From Acorus gramineus (Eukaryota; Streptophyta; Magnoliopsida; Acorales; Acoraceae), in NCBI GenBank assembly GCA_030737835.1, contig CM060853.1:6415819-6479818 (forward strand): 64,000 nt of DNA, given 5' to 3'. Under the pieces are notes generated by a model, which was not told the origin of the DNA, searched no databases, and saw nothing but the letters and a program-made list of their open reading frames with translations. Positions 37,083 through 48,940 of the stretch are shown here, in pieces; within the stretch, counting starts at the first letter, position 1, and every line of letters starts with the position of its first letter. Position numbers and translations under genes: made by a program.

Positions 37083-37345
37083 AAATTCTGTTGAACTTTA
37101 ATAACACGTGACATTATGTCTACGATGAGGAGTCTTAATTGAATAACGCTTGATTTTTTGTCTACGAATTGATGTCTCAATTGATTAATGCTTCACCTTT
37201 TATCTACGAATTGATGTCTTAATTGATTAACGCTTCACTTTTTATCTATGAATTGATGTATCAATCGAATAACACTTGACTTTTTATCCACGAATTGATG
37301 TCTCAATTGAATAACGCTTAATTTTTTGTCCACGAACTAATGTTG
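37083..37345. repeat. 42-bp tandem repeat array, about six units
   Basis: The block TCTACGAATTGATGTCTCAA recurs with small changes. The anchor ACGA (or ATGA) is at 37,122; 37,164; 37,206; 37,248; 37,290 and 37,332, an exact 42-bp period. No ORF uses it. It lies about 170 bp beyond the broken Harbinger transposase and could be a former subterminal array of that element or an independent minisatellite. Confidence 0.9.
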
Positions 37346-37974
37346 ATTTAATAACCCAGGAATTAGAAATTCATTATTTTTATTCATAAAAATTCTAATT
37401 GATTACCCTTTTATGATAGTACGTTATCATAATGTATGGGTTCTATTATAGTGTTTGGAGTAAAAAAAAAAAATTTCATTTTTTTAAAAAGAAAAAATAC
37501 ATTTTAATATATATTTCATTTGTATAACGCAATGCAATTCATTGGGAGGGTGTATAACTTTAAAAAAATGCTAGGGACTAGACATCATTTTCCATGAGAT
37601 AGGATCTAGTCTCACCAATTTTATGAGCGTCGATATCATCAATTTTATCCAGGCCCTATGAAAGGTTCACCGATATTTAAAAAATTCATAAAATCTAGAA
37701 CTCCTTACATTCAATCCTTTTTAGGGCATGGTTGACAAGTGGGATTTGGATTCTGTGAATCTTACAATTCTAAATCCATGTAGATTGTGATTATAAATTA
37801 TGTCAATCTGTTTGATAAGATAAGGAACATGATTTAGAAAACAAGATTGTGATTCTCAATCTCAATCATGTGTTTGGTAATTCATAGAGTACAATATAAA
37901 AAATATATATTTATAAAAATACTCAATATATATATATAAGATGTATTAAATATATATATTAAAATTTATTTTTT

Positions 37975-38110
37975 ATAACTAATTTGCTATGATAAATATT
38001 ATATATATATAATAGCAAATTAGTTATGATATCATAGCAAAATAGTTATGATAGTAATATAATATATATATATATATTTTTTATATATATCATAGCAAAT
38101 TAATTATGAT
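37975..38110. repeat. Inverted and direct repeats in AT-rich DNA
   Basis: A perfect 16-bp inverted pair, ATAACTAATTTGCTAT (37,975-37,990) and its complement (38,012-38,027), surrounds a TA-rich loop. Two further ATCATAGCAAA.TA.TTATGAT copies follow at about 38,031 and 38,088. It ends about 110 bp before the GPATCH11 start codon, so it may lie in that promoter. Confidence 0.6.
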
Positions 38111-38222
38111 AAATCACATGAACCTCATATCATCCAATCTGGATTGAGATCCCAATCCAAACACTCAATACTCTCTTTATATGTGTGTGTTCGGTTTCTG
38201 AGGGCTTTTGAAACCTCCGTCA

Positions 38223-41200
38223 ATGGCGGAGGAAGAGAGAGTCAATGACGACGACGGTGAGGGCTACATGGGCGATCTCTCTCGATTCATCGCTTCGGAG
38301 ACCCCTTCAATCCCCTCCAAAAAGGTACTCTCTCTCTCTCTTTCTCTCTCTCTCGCCGTCGTTCAAACCCCATCCAAAACCCTAACCCTAACTCCTTTCT
38401 TTCTTGTTTCTGTAGAAACCCTCCTTGAAAACCCTAGACTTGGACCAACCGCCGAAGCCGAAGAGGCTGAAGAACCTGCCATGGCAGGAGAAGAGGAGAG
38501 TCGAGCGGGAGCTGAAGCAGAGGGAGGAGGACCAGAAAACCCTCGAAAAGATCGAGTCTTCCGCGATCCCTCCCTCGAACGTGGGGTTCAGGTTGCTTCA
38601 GAAGATGGGGTACGATCCGGGAACGCACGGCGGAGACAAGGCGGTCGGTTTGGAGATCCGGCGGACCCGGGCGGGGATCGGGACGGTCGACCCGGCGAGG
38701 AAGGTGAGGGAGGAGGCGGAGAGGAGGAGGAGGAGGGAGGAGGGTCTGATGGAGGAGTTCGGGGAGCGGAAGAGGACGCAGTGGCGGGGCCGGAGGGTCA
38801 TGTGGGACTACCGGAAGGCGGAGGCAGTGATGGCGCAGTTGGAGAATAAGGAGGTTGTGGAGCCCGATAAAGTGGAAGAGGGAGAGGTGAAGGAGGAGGG
38901 CGAAGAAGAGGAGGTGGTGATCACTGAGGAGGTATTGCTTTGTTTGTTTGTTTTTTTTGTGACTTAATTGGTTTGGATTTGTGTATTGAATTGAAAGTTT
39001 AATTCACTAGAAAGAAAAAAAATGGTGTATAATACATAACTGAGGTGGTGTTTGTTTGGTATACACATTCGGATGAACTGTTGATCCTCGTGAAATTTGA
39101 TAATTGAACACATTGTCGCATCGGTTTGATTAGTCTTTGGAATCATTTGGATGGGTTCTGCTTGGGATTTTGTTGGTTCATATTTCATGAATATGGCAGA
39201 ATTGTATGCTATCTATATGTTGTTCCGAATGCAATGCTCTGTGTTTCGGGGCTTCCCTGTGTTGATGACATATTTAGTAATAGAGAAGTGATATTCATGT
39301 TGGGACCTATCACTTTAATACAGTTATCGTAAATTAGGAGGGTAGGTTTCTAGTCCAGTTGATATTTGGGAGATGTTAGTTATCCCGCCCTCATGCGCAT
39401 CCTGTCTCTCTATTTTCTATCTATGTATTTGGATGTTTTCCTGTTTAATGAAATTTGATAGACATCTTACAAGGTTGTGGAGGATAGGAGGTTTAGGTGA
39501 ATTTTCTAGCCTAAAAGCGGTATAATAATTCTGTATCATAATTTAGACACTCATATTCTGCATTTGTCATGTATCGTGAAATTGGAAAGTTGTTTTCTTT
39601 GGCTGGCATCTTATTTGTTAGCCATTACATATGCTTCTTTGAACATTTTTGTTTTACTATGTTTGTTTTTTTAGTGATGCTGCCCTTTTCTATTGTTTAA
39701 GAAAGGCTATAATTATAGATTAAAATGGCATAGAAGAAGAGCACAAAAACAAGTATAAAAAAACATATTGAAAACTTTCGAAACCTTTGAAGGAACCAAA
39801 TCCTAACCTCTTTCCTTTGACTCATATCATGAACTTGTCTGTATTCGAAGAAGAAACTAATGAAATATTGTCACATTCAATGATGGAGGCCAAAAGGTCT
39901 ATTCAAGATATACAAATCCCTAGAAATAGAAAAAGATAAAAAAGCCCATAAGAAAATTCGAGTCTAGGTGCTGCCCCCTAACCCCCGTGAGGCCAATAGG
40001 GGCCTGCGTACTTACAGCCTCCGTACTTACGGAGGAATAGGCCTATTATGCCATAATAACTCCAATAGCTCCCTGCAATTGCAGCTAATTTAGTATTTGT
40101 TTTCCCTAATGGATTCATGAATGAAATTAGGTGGTAGAGTTCCTACCTTTTTTTCCAATAAAAAGGAAGAAGTTGTGCTCATACGGGGAGAGAACCACAT
40201 TTTTAGCCTTCCCTTTAATTCTTGATTTGCTTAAACTATAATCACGGATGGAAATTTTTGAAGGATTCCATGTATAGAAGATCTCTTGTAGCTAGTTTGC
40301 TAGCCTTCAAAGTCCACTTGAGGCCCTGTAAATCTTATTAGCAGTGATCTTTTGGTCTTCTTTAATAAATTTCATAATAGGTCTGGATTCTCTTCAATAA
40401 GATGCTTGCCTCAAATAGGTAGAATGGAAAGATAAAATCTAGATCTCTTGTCTGTTCTGCACTCCTTAATTTGTGGTTGTTCGGCATTGCCTCGCTCATT
40501 TATCATTTCACATACAGCATTCCTTATTTTTGGGGTGGTTGGTTTAACGGTCAATCAATTCCTTGCAGGATTTACAGGATATACTGATGAAGCTGAGAGA
40601 AGAACATCGGTACTGTCTCTACTGTGGATGCCAGGTGAACTAGTAAAAACTAGGTAGCATGTCAAAATTCCAAGCTAAGAAATTGAAGACATCATGGTTA
40701 TTCACCCCACCATCACATGTAGTGTCAAGTGTCAACCATGTGAGACGTTATGTTCATACCTGAATGCACTATGTTATTTTGTGCACTACAAATATCTTAA
40801 GTTTCCTCATCTTTAAGACTTAGGCTGCTTTTGGATATGAGGTTGAAGCGCTGAGATTCTTAGAATCTTGTGTTTCAAACTCAGTTTTTGAATAACGTTG
40901 TTTTATTACTTTTAAACCATAAGATTTTTTAGCCTAAAAAAGAAAGATAGTGGTTTGAAAAGCTAAATGCTAAAAATGTGTTTGGATCCGAGTTTGAAAT
41001 TTTTTTAGCTTTTCAAACGCAGAATCTACTTAAACTCAGATCCAAACGGAGCCATAAAGTCTTCTCTTCTTTAGTTTTTCCATTTTTTTGAAGGAAAGGA
41101 ATAGTAAAATCCTTTTTTTCCCTATAGAAAGAAAATCGATACTTCTTTTTTCCTTTTTCATGAACATCATTGAAGGAAGAGAGATAATTCTTTTTTGGCA

Positions 41201-42344
41201 AGAGAGAGGTAGGAGCAATTTTATTTTAAAAAAGCCACTGAACAGAGAAGGAGACAAAGGATCTCTGAACAAAATTAGTAAGAGAGAAAATAAAATAGAC
41301 AAAACGAAGGAGAGACCCTTCAATCAACGCCTCTCACTCATCACTTCCTGAACCAATGAGGAGAGAATCTCTTGAGTTGCTTGATTGTGGACTCTGATCC
41401 ACTTTGCTTTTGTCGTCGTGTTTTTGCTATAAGCTAGATTGCATGCACAGCAGCTGCCTTATGATAGTTCCTTTAAAAGACACGGGTATCTTTTTCCTGC
41501 TCTCCCCCATTCCCAACCCCACCCAAATCACATCCCCCTTCTCCTGCATCTTCCAAAATTCAACTTTGTGCCTACCTTATGTGTTTTTTTGTTGTAACTA
41601 AACTGCCTTGGGGTATTTTGATCATAATCCATGAAAACATATGGGAATGTTGTGGAGGTTTGGAAGGTCAATATTTGGTCTCTCCTCATACCTCTCTACC
41701 CACCGTCTGTGGAAGAAGTTGTGGACCTTCGTAGAAGTTAGAACACAGACAAATACTTTCTATCCCCTTTCCACCATGTCTGTTAGTCTTCTCTTGGTTA
41801 CCTATCCGAAGGCAAGATCCAGGAGAGATAAACATCGTACTCCCTCTTATGGGGATTTCAATCTAAGTTTTTTCTCCATCCTCACTTCATCGCCTCATCA
41901 TGTTGGTCTGCCTACCACTTATTAAAAAAAAAACCATGGTGTGGTTCATTTCCTTTTTTCCTATCCATAAACTTTACTGGTTTATGAATAACTTGGTGAT
42001 GCTATCTTCCCCCCAACCACACCCCCCCCCCCCCCCTTCCCCCCAAAAAAACCAAAAAAAGAAAAAGGTTGATGATGGAAGCATGATTCCAACTCTGGTT
42101 TGTGAAGACCAAGCTTCCATCAAATTTCCTGATCTGGGTAACCATAAGGTCTCACGAGTGACAACTTTTGTTTGATAGTCGGCAAGTCATGTCGGTTTGA
42201 TATATACTACATATTGTTATAATAATAAATTAGATGTTCCCTTGTTCTAATGATTCTGTTTTCGGTACTTTTTTGTGAATTCAGTATGAATCAGAAGAAG
42301 CACTCTCAAACAGTTGCCCAGGGTTCAATGAAGATGACCACTGA
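38223..42344 (+). CDS. GPATCH11: G-patch domain-containing protein 11-like
   Basis: Four exons, 38223-38324, 38416-38931, 40569-40634 and 42285-42344, all phase 0 with GT-AG introns, give 247 aa. The G-patch is at about residues 89-124 (NVGFRLLQKMGYDPGTHGG, then AVGLEIRRTRAGIG). A long charged helix follows (EEAERRRRREEGLMEEFGER). The C-terminal DUF4187 region (DLQDILMKLREEHRYCLYCG, then SEEALSNSCPGFNEDDH) closes the protein exactly as in the GPATCH11 family. G-patches typically activate DEAH-box RNA helicases; in animals GPATCH11 is nuclear and associated with splicing. The plant role is inferred. The start was taken at the ATG at 38,223; the frame stays open upstream only to a TTG. The 1.6-kb third intron holds an inverted-repeat MITE at 40.8-41.05 kb. 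Confidence 0.9.
40823..41053. mobile_element. MITE in GPATCH11 intron 3
   Basis: 231 bp, with ends GGCTGCTTTTGGATATGAG and, inverted, GGCTCCGTTTGGATCTGAG, about 15 of 19 positions matching. The left flank is TTA and the right ATA, an imperfect 3-bp duplication. It probably belongs to the PIF/Harbinger-type MITEs. No ORF. Confidence 0.6.
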
Positions 42345-42884
42345 TCTGAATGCTTCTACAACCTCAGAACAACCGATGCCTGGACATGCATATAATGATG
42401 GCAGAGTTAAACTCCTATTTGTCCCTATGTTCTTTTCCTAAGACACGCTTCTGGTTTCCTGTCTGGAAGAATGCGAGCTGATGCTGATGTAAGAATGGGC
42501 TACACAAACCATTTGATAAAGTAGATTGATCGAGCATCACAAAGAAGTGCCAACTACAACTGGAGAAAACTTTCACATCATTCAGGTTAGATATTACTTA
42601 CACATTGTATGTTAAATTGTATGGAGTACAAGGCTTTGTGGTTCTTTTGATTCCCCACATGTCATAGCTTTGAGATATGTAATATTATATATGTGAACAA
42701 AGGTGCCACCATACCAGAAAGGACTCTTTTGCCCTTTGCCAAGTTTAATAGTATTTAATCATTGGTGCATCCAATTCGATTTTCTGTTTGAATGGTAATT
42801 TACAATTAAAAATGCAAATCGTCGGTGCATCTAGTTTGACATTTTGCTTGAATGGTTATCGAGAACAAAGGGCTCGTTTGGTAA

Positions 42885-43060
42885 CCCTCATTTGGTAGCT
42901 CTGGTCTAGAATGAGAATTATTTCTTCCCAGGCCAGTTCTGCTAGATTCTTGGGAATGAGGAATGATTTTTTTCTTCTTCTTTGGAATACCTAGAAATGA
43001 CTAACATAGGATACTAAACTTCATTTATCTGGATGCTCCAGAAGAATGAGAATGAACATC
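42885..43060 (+). repeat. Dispersed repeat, copy 2
   Basis: Collinear with the repeat at 9,652-9,815 (TTTGGTAGCTCTGGT, TAGATTCTTGGGAATGAGGA, TGGATGCTCCAGAAGAATGA). Copy 2 has an extra CGTTTGGTAACC lead-in that may be the true end. Confidence 0.6.
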
Positions 43061-46000
43061 AAACTGACCTTAAAAAGGGTCATTACTTAAAGGGTTCTGC
43101 ATATAGCAAGTTGATGGATCTGTCTTCTACTCCGAAGTCAAACCCATCGGTGATCATATGTTACACAACATGCAGCAGTTTAAACTTGGAAACATGCCTT
43201 TCATGTTTTTATAGATGCTCACCCAGAAACAGTGGAAAGGATATAAGAGAATAGACTGGAAAAAAAATCTCAATTTCTCTATGACCATGTGTGTAGGATA
43301 GGAGAGCAGTTTTGTATTTGAACAAACCTTCTGTACAAAATTATCGGCCTGTTTGCACAACCATTAGTATACTTCAAAAGAAGATTCATGAACAGTGACA
43401 CATACATTTGAAAGGAATGAGTTTTCTTTCTGTTGTGGCATGTGTATGTGTGATGTGCAACTGTGCAAGGCAGTATGTATTTAAATCGTCTCCCTTTCAT
43501 GGTGTAGAACTTACAAAAAAAAGGAAACAATGAAAAGAAAGAAAAGCTGAGATGGGTACTGAGAGATGTAGACAACATTAGTTGGTTTATGGAAATTAGT
43601 GGTTTGTATTAAAAGGTACACAATAGGCTACCTACTTATAAACCCTTGATTAAGATGTATGTTGTGCAACTTTTCTTGCAACCAGTGTTAGTATACTTTC
43701 ATTGATTCCAAAATATAATAGGGACTCACAAGACTCCCGACTCTCAACTTTGATCTCTCAAGTTTTTTTTTTTTTTTTTTTTGAGAGAGAGAGAATTGTG
43801 GGCGTATCTATTTCAACTAAAAGAAAATAAAATAAACAATGTTCAAACTAGAAAAAGGAGAAATAGAAGAAACAATACAGTGCAAAGACAAGCTAATAAG
43901 AAAACAATTAATAAAATCACGGAGGGATCACCTAACTCTCAAGCATGTTATGGTTTCATCTTATCTAAAGTGAGAGGAATCGAATGGTAGATTGAGTGGC
44001 GTTGGGAGATGTCTCGCATTTTTGCGATGAGCATATTCCCGAATGCATTCTTTTTATATTTTTCAGACGGCCACACAGGGTTTCTCTTAGAGAAAGAGAC
44101 TTGTTAGGAGAGGCTGGCAAGTCTTGCATCCCAATTATTTGTTATAGTGAACCTGAAATCTATGTTCTATTATTTTATTTTTTTCATTTCTTTAGGTGCT
44201 TAGATTAACCCTAGGAGGCGTGGCAGCTTTAACAAGTGACAGGGGAAGGGGGATGATGAACATAAAAGAAAAAAAAGGATTCATTCATCTCACTTGATGT
44301 TACTGGAATAAGACTTTTTTTTTTTTATTCTTAACTTGTCTAAAGTTGTGTCAGGCGTGCATCTCTTATGGGGACATCTTCGGCAAGCCCCACTTGTTTT
44401 CCTGCTTTTCATTCATTTATTTATTCTTTGGTAACCTTTCACTGTCCCCATTTAAGGATTGAATGTCTGTTTAATTGTGATTGTCTGTTTAAACTCAACG
44501 GGGGGACCAATTTTGAATATCTTAGCTGCTCAGTTGTTGAGTTTGTAGCTCTGATTAACTACCTTTACCAATGCATGGACCACTCTATGAAATCTAAATT
44601 TGATTCACATGGAAGCAATGTTTAGACTAAAAATTCAAGCAAGATTCTCTGCAAAGAGGATTGTTTCACAGAAAGTGTGCAAATGGGTACTTGAATATGA
44701 ACTTTTTAAGAGGTTGGGTTATAATTTCAGCTACCTACTGCTGTTCTTCATGTAAATATTTGTTTTTGTAAGGGGTGGGTGCTGATACACTTTCGCAATT
44801 AATTGGATACATGTCATGTCATCTAACACAATACATGAATAACTCAATGCAAAATATAAAAATATATTCATTCAAGTTTGAGTATATACATTTTTGTCAA
44901 ATAATTTGTTTTATTAGTCACATGTGTGTGTATATATATGAAATTGCGTGCGGTTTATAAAAGTGAATGCGGTATAACATTTTCTTTAGAAAGATAATGT
45001 TTATGAATAGTTTTCACGATGCATGTACTTTTGTGCCTATTGCAATGAGTTGTATATGCCCACTTTTAAACAAAACAAAACAAAAAAAAAAATTATTTAA
45101 CAAAACACATAACAAGGTTGAACAAAGTGTACCAATGTAATTTTTTTAAGGTAGAAATGTATATTACCTCATGAAATATTGTGGATATCTAGATCAACCC
45201 TTATTTTTTTAATATTCATATAACCTCGTATATTTTATTATTGTTAAGCATTTAGGTTCTTTAATTAGTTTTCCATCTAAAATTAAGGAATATTTAAGGA
45301 ATTTTCTATCTACTTAAATAATCTACGTGACATTCATTGGTCGATCAACATAGAGTTTATCTGTGTAGATAATACTAAGAATCTCATTCCATCCGAATGT
45401 GTTTCTTTTTCCTCTGATCGTTCCCATGTCCAACCATTGAATTTTTTATGCTTTAAAATCCACACCCATCTTCTTTTATCCATTAAAAAGTACTTGTTAT
45501 TCACCATCTCATTCAATTGCTTCCATTTTTTTTTCTATGCATTTTTTTTTTGTTTTAGTTCCATTGTTTACATCCGAATTCAAGGATTCTTCCTTCATTA
45601 TTCTTAAACCGACATTAAGCTCATCCTTTTGAAGTATCTTTTGAGTACATTGGAAAGTACAATATTTTAGTTTTATGTCTATGAAATGTTTGATTAAATG
45701 TTTGCGTGGTCGCAACATTTCAATCTTCCATTGATGTCAACAACTCCCATCTCTCTCAGTCTCTTCCCCTCTCCACACCAAACAACCTAAGTGCACAGGA
45801 AGCACAACCGACAAGAGACCTCAAAATGATATATTTGGAATTTTTGAGTTTGAGTTAATTATTGAAATGAGTATTATATGTTAACAGTGGTAAAACAGTC
45901 TTTTTATGATGTTGGGTTGGGTTAATTACACACTAGTTTAAACAAGATAACGGTAGGGAGGGACACATAAAAATAAGGGGTTATATATATAGATATTCTC

Positions 46001-48600
46001 AAAAAAAAAAAAAAGATATGCATTTTTTCCGTTTTTTTAATGGAGTAGCTACAATTTTGTCCATGCAATGCATACTCTCATATAAATCTTTAGATGATCT
46101 TTACAAAAAAAAATTCATTTGTTTTTGTTATTATAAGACATTATAATTATGGTCTGAGCTCCACTGGTGTTGGAATGTTTGGCAGCTCAATCTATGACAG
46201 CAGAGATTGTGGGATCCTGATTTCATAGTCTTCATCAGTCCCCACTGATCCTCTTGAGCCACTGATCAGTGACAATTAATCCTCCCAACACTCAATAAAA
46301 AATGATTAAAGAATCATAGGTCATTCAAGGTATGTTTTTTTTCCCTCCTTTTCAATGCCTAGAATCATGGTCAGTGGACGCATTTGGTAAAAGTTTGCCA
46401 GACCCCCCCATCTTGCCTGCCCAAAAGAAGGCCATCCCACTTTAAACTAAAGCAAGATTCTTGTATTTGTACTATCTTTATCTGTTAAAAAAAGAATATG
46501 AGTGGCCTTGGAAATTGATGCTCCTAAATTTGGTAGATGTTTTCATCTTTTAAAAAGACTTTCACAGTAAAAGATATATAACTTTCAGACCAGAAAATAC
46601 TACAAAGAGGGTGTCTAACACTCAAAACACCAAAAGAGAGGGGGACGATAGTCAGTCTTCAAAAGATTCTCAAATATGTTGTGACTTGTCTTTCTTATTT
46701 TTAGGGGTAAAACCTATCCTTTTCTCAATATAATAATACATTTATATTCATTCGAGTTATGTTCTCTTCTGTTTTTAATGAGATGCTTACATGAGTATTA
46801 AATATGTAAAATGATACATGTCAGTTCTTTATGGAGAACAAATAAAAATTAATGTGAATTAAAATTGTTGATAAGATCGCATCTTTGTATCTTGCTTACC
46901 ACCCTTTTCTTACTATTCACATAAACTTTCAATGAACTCATGTAGGACATCTTTTTTTGAAGAAAGAATATTTCAGGACATGATACATATCGAGCACAAA
47001 ACATGACGCGACATATGTGAGAAATGGCATACATGTATTAGAGTTGATGGATAGTCTTCGAACACGCTACAATTGTATATCTTGTATTACACCGTATTGT
47101 AAGATTTTTAATAATTATTGTAAGATTAGTGTTCATATAAAACTAAGATGTTAAAAATCTCAATAAAGCTGATAGTCGACATCATTGTAGCTGTATCAGT
47201 TTTTTATAGTTGATTGATGTGTACTTCATATTTGCAAAGGATCATGATAAAGCATATGAACTATTTATTTCATTTACTCATGCTCAATTCAGAATCCTCA
47301 TATAAACATATAATATCCAAATTAACACTCCTACACTACAGCAGGTCTACCATTCTCATTTTCAAAAAAAAAAAAAACTCCTACACTACCCTCCCAAATC
47401 CCACACATCCCCACCACTTGATTTGTTTGAAAAAGTTAACCTGCAAATGCTTAGGTGATTCGGAAAACAAATATGAGCTTGGTCAGTGCAGTCCAAAACA
47501 ACGTTTACTCTCAAATAAATAAATTTTTTTTTTTTTACTTTTTAGCTTTTTCAAAACCTAGAAAAGCTTTTCTTCCCTATATGTTGTATGGTTTAAACAG
47601 AATTGTCAAGTCTTATTTTTAGCTTTCTTCCATTGACCTACATACTTTTAAATAAAGTTCGTATACAGTATATCATCAAACGGAAAAATGGATTGAAAAT
47701 GAGTGGCTAGTCTTATTCTTAATATTATCTTTGAAAAAAATCAATATAACTCCCTAGAACGTTAATTAAATCAGTTTTAGTCCTTATAAAATTAAAAAAT
47801 CACTACTCTATGTTATTAAAAAAATATTATTTTAGTCTTTATCGTCACCCCAACTAACTAAGTACAGGGTTAACTCTAACTACATACCAAAATACTCTCA
47901 CTCCTTATTTTCAAAAAATCGATATAGATCTCTAAAAACTTATGAAAATCAGAAAAAGTCTCTATGAAATCGATAAATCTCATCAGGTTTCTATCTTATT
48001 AGACAATACTTATTTTAGTTCTAACCAAAACTAACTAGATCTGTACTATAACCATACATTATAAATTAATATAATAAAATTTATTTAATAAATTACTCTA
48101 TTACACTAATCAGATTTGTGGTTGATTTTAAATGGATTTACTTATTTACATGGACTTTTTCAATTTTCATAAGTTTCTAAGAGCTATATTGACCACTCCC
48201 ACTTTTTTTATATTGTTGGTGAGTATAATTAGTATGACAATTTTCAGGAAAAGACACTAGCATTTTTATCATTAAAATGATTAAATCAGATTTTTCATAT
48301 TTTGTAGGGATTTATTTAAATATAATTATTAAATTAATTTAATTTAAAAATTAAATACGTTAATCATACATATTTTATGAGAATATGTGATGATTTTTTA
48401 ATTTTATAAAAATTAAAATTGATATAACTAACTTTTAAGAAAGTTATATCCGATTTTTCTTTTTTTATCTTTCTGTTAAATATATATATATATAAAAATA
48501 AAAGGATTGAAACCAAACGCTAAAGTTTTTTTAAAAAAAACACCCACTGAAATGTGAAAGTTTTCTTTAATCAAAGCAAACAGAGCAGCTCTTCCAAACC
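43061..48600. other. Intergenic region without supportable genes
   Basis: AT-rich sequence with homopolymer runs (T run at about 43,764, A runs at 46,000 and 48,602), scattered short ORFs of low complexity and no recognisable protein domain on either strand. I found no tRNA-like fold and no long terminal repeats. Confidence 0.5.
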
Positions 48601-48690
48601 CAAAAAAAAAAAAAAAAAAAAAAATTTTTAATTGGGTATTTGGGTTACTTTTTTAATCCCCCTAAATTAAAAGAAACCAAGTACAATCAC

Positions 48691-48713
48691 TCTCTCTCTC
48701 TCTCTCTCTCTCT
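48691..48713. repeat. (CT)n tract in the SPL 5' leader region
   Basis: About 11 CT units, roughly 230 nt ahead of the SPL start codon. CT tracts are frequent in plant 5' leaders and core promoters. The GPATCH11 first intron and the glucanase leader show similar tracts. Confidence 0.8.
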
Positions 48714-48940
48714 ATCACGCTATTTTTGTGTCACAGTGAAAGAAAAAACAGTACCACAGCTCGAGCTGTCAATGGGCTCGGGTCTCTAAAAGCAGTACTT
48801 ATTTTAAAAAAGACCCCCTCCTTTTTCCATTCCCACACAACAACCCCCCTCCTCCCCTCTCAAAGACCCACCTCCCCCTTTTTTTGGCTCCACAAGCCAT
48901 GGAAGATCACTGAAAGGGGTCTCTCAATCAGCGGTCTCTA

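Noticed and set aside
38208..38849. 213-codon frame over GPATCH11 exons 1-2
   Set aside because: It reads through the intron and then in the wrong frame; the G-patch frame with splicing explains the region.
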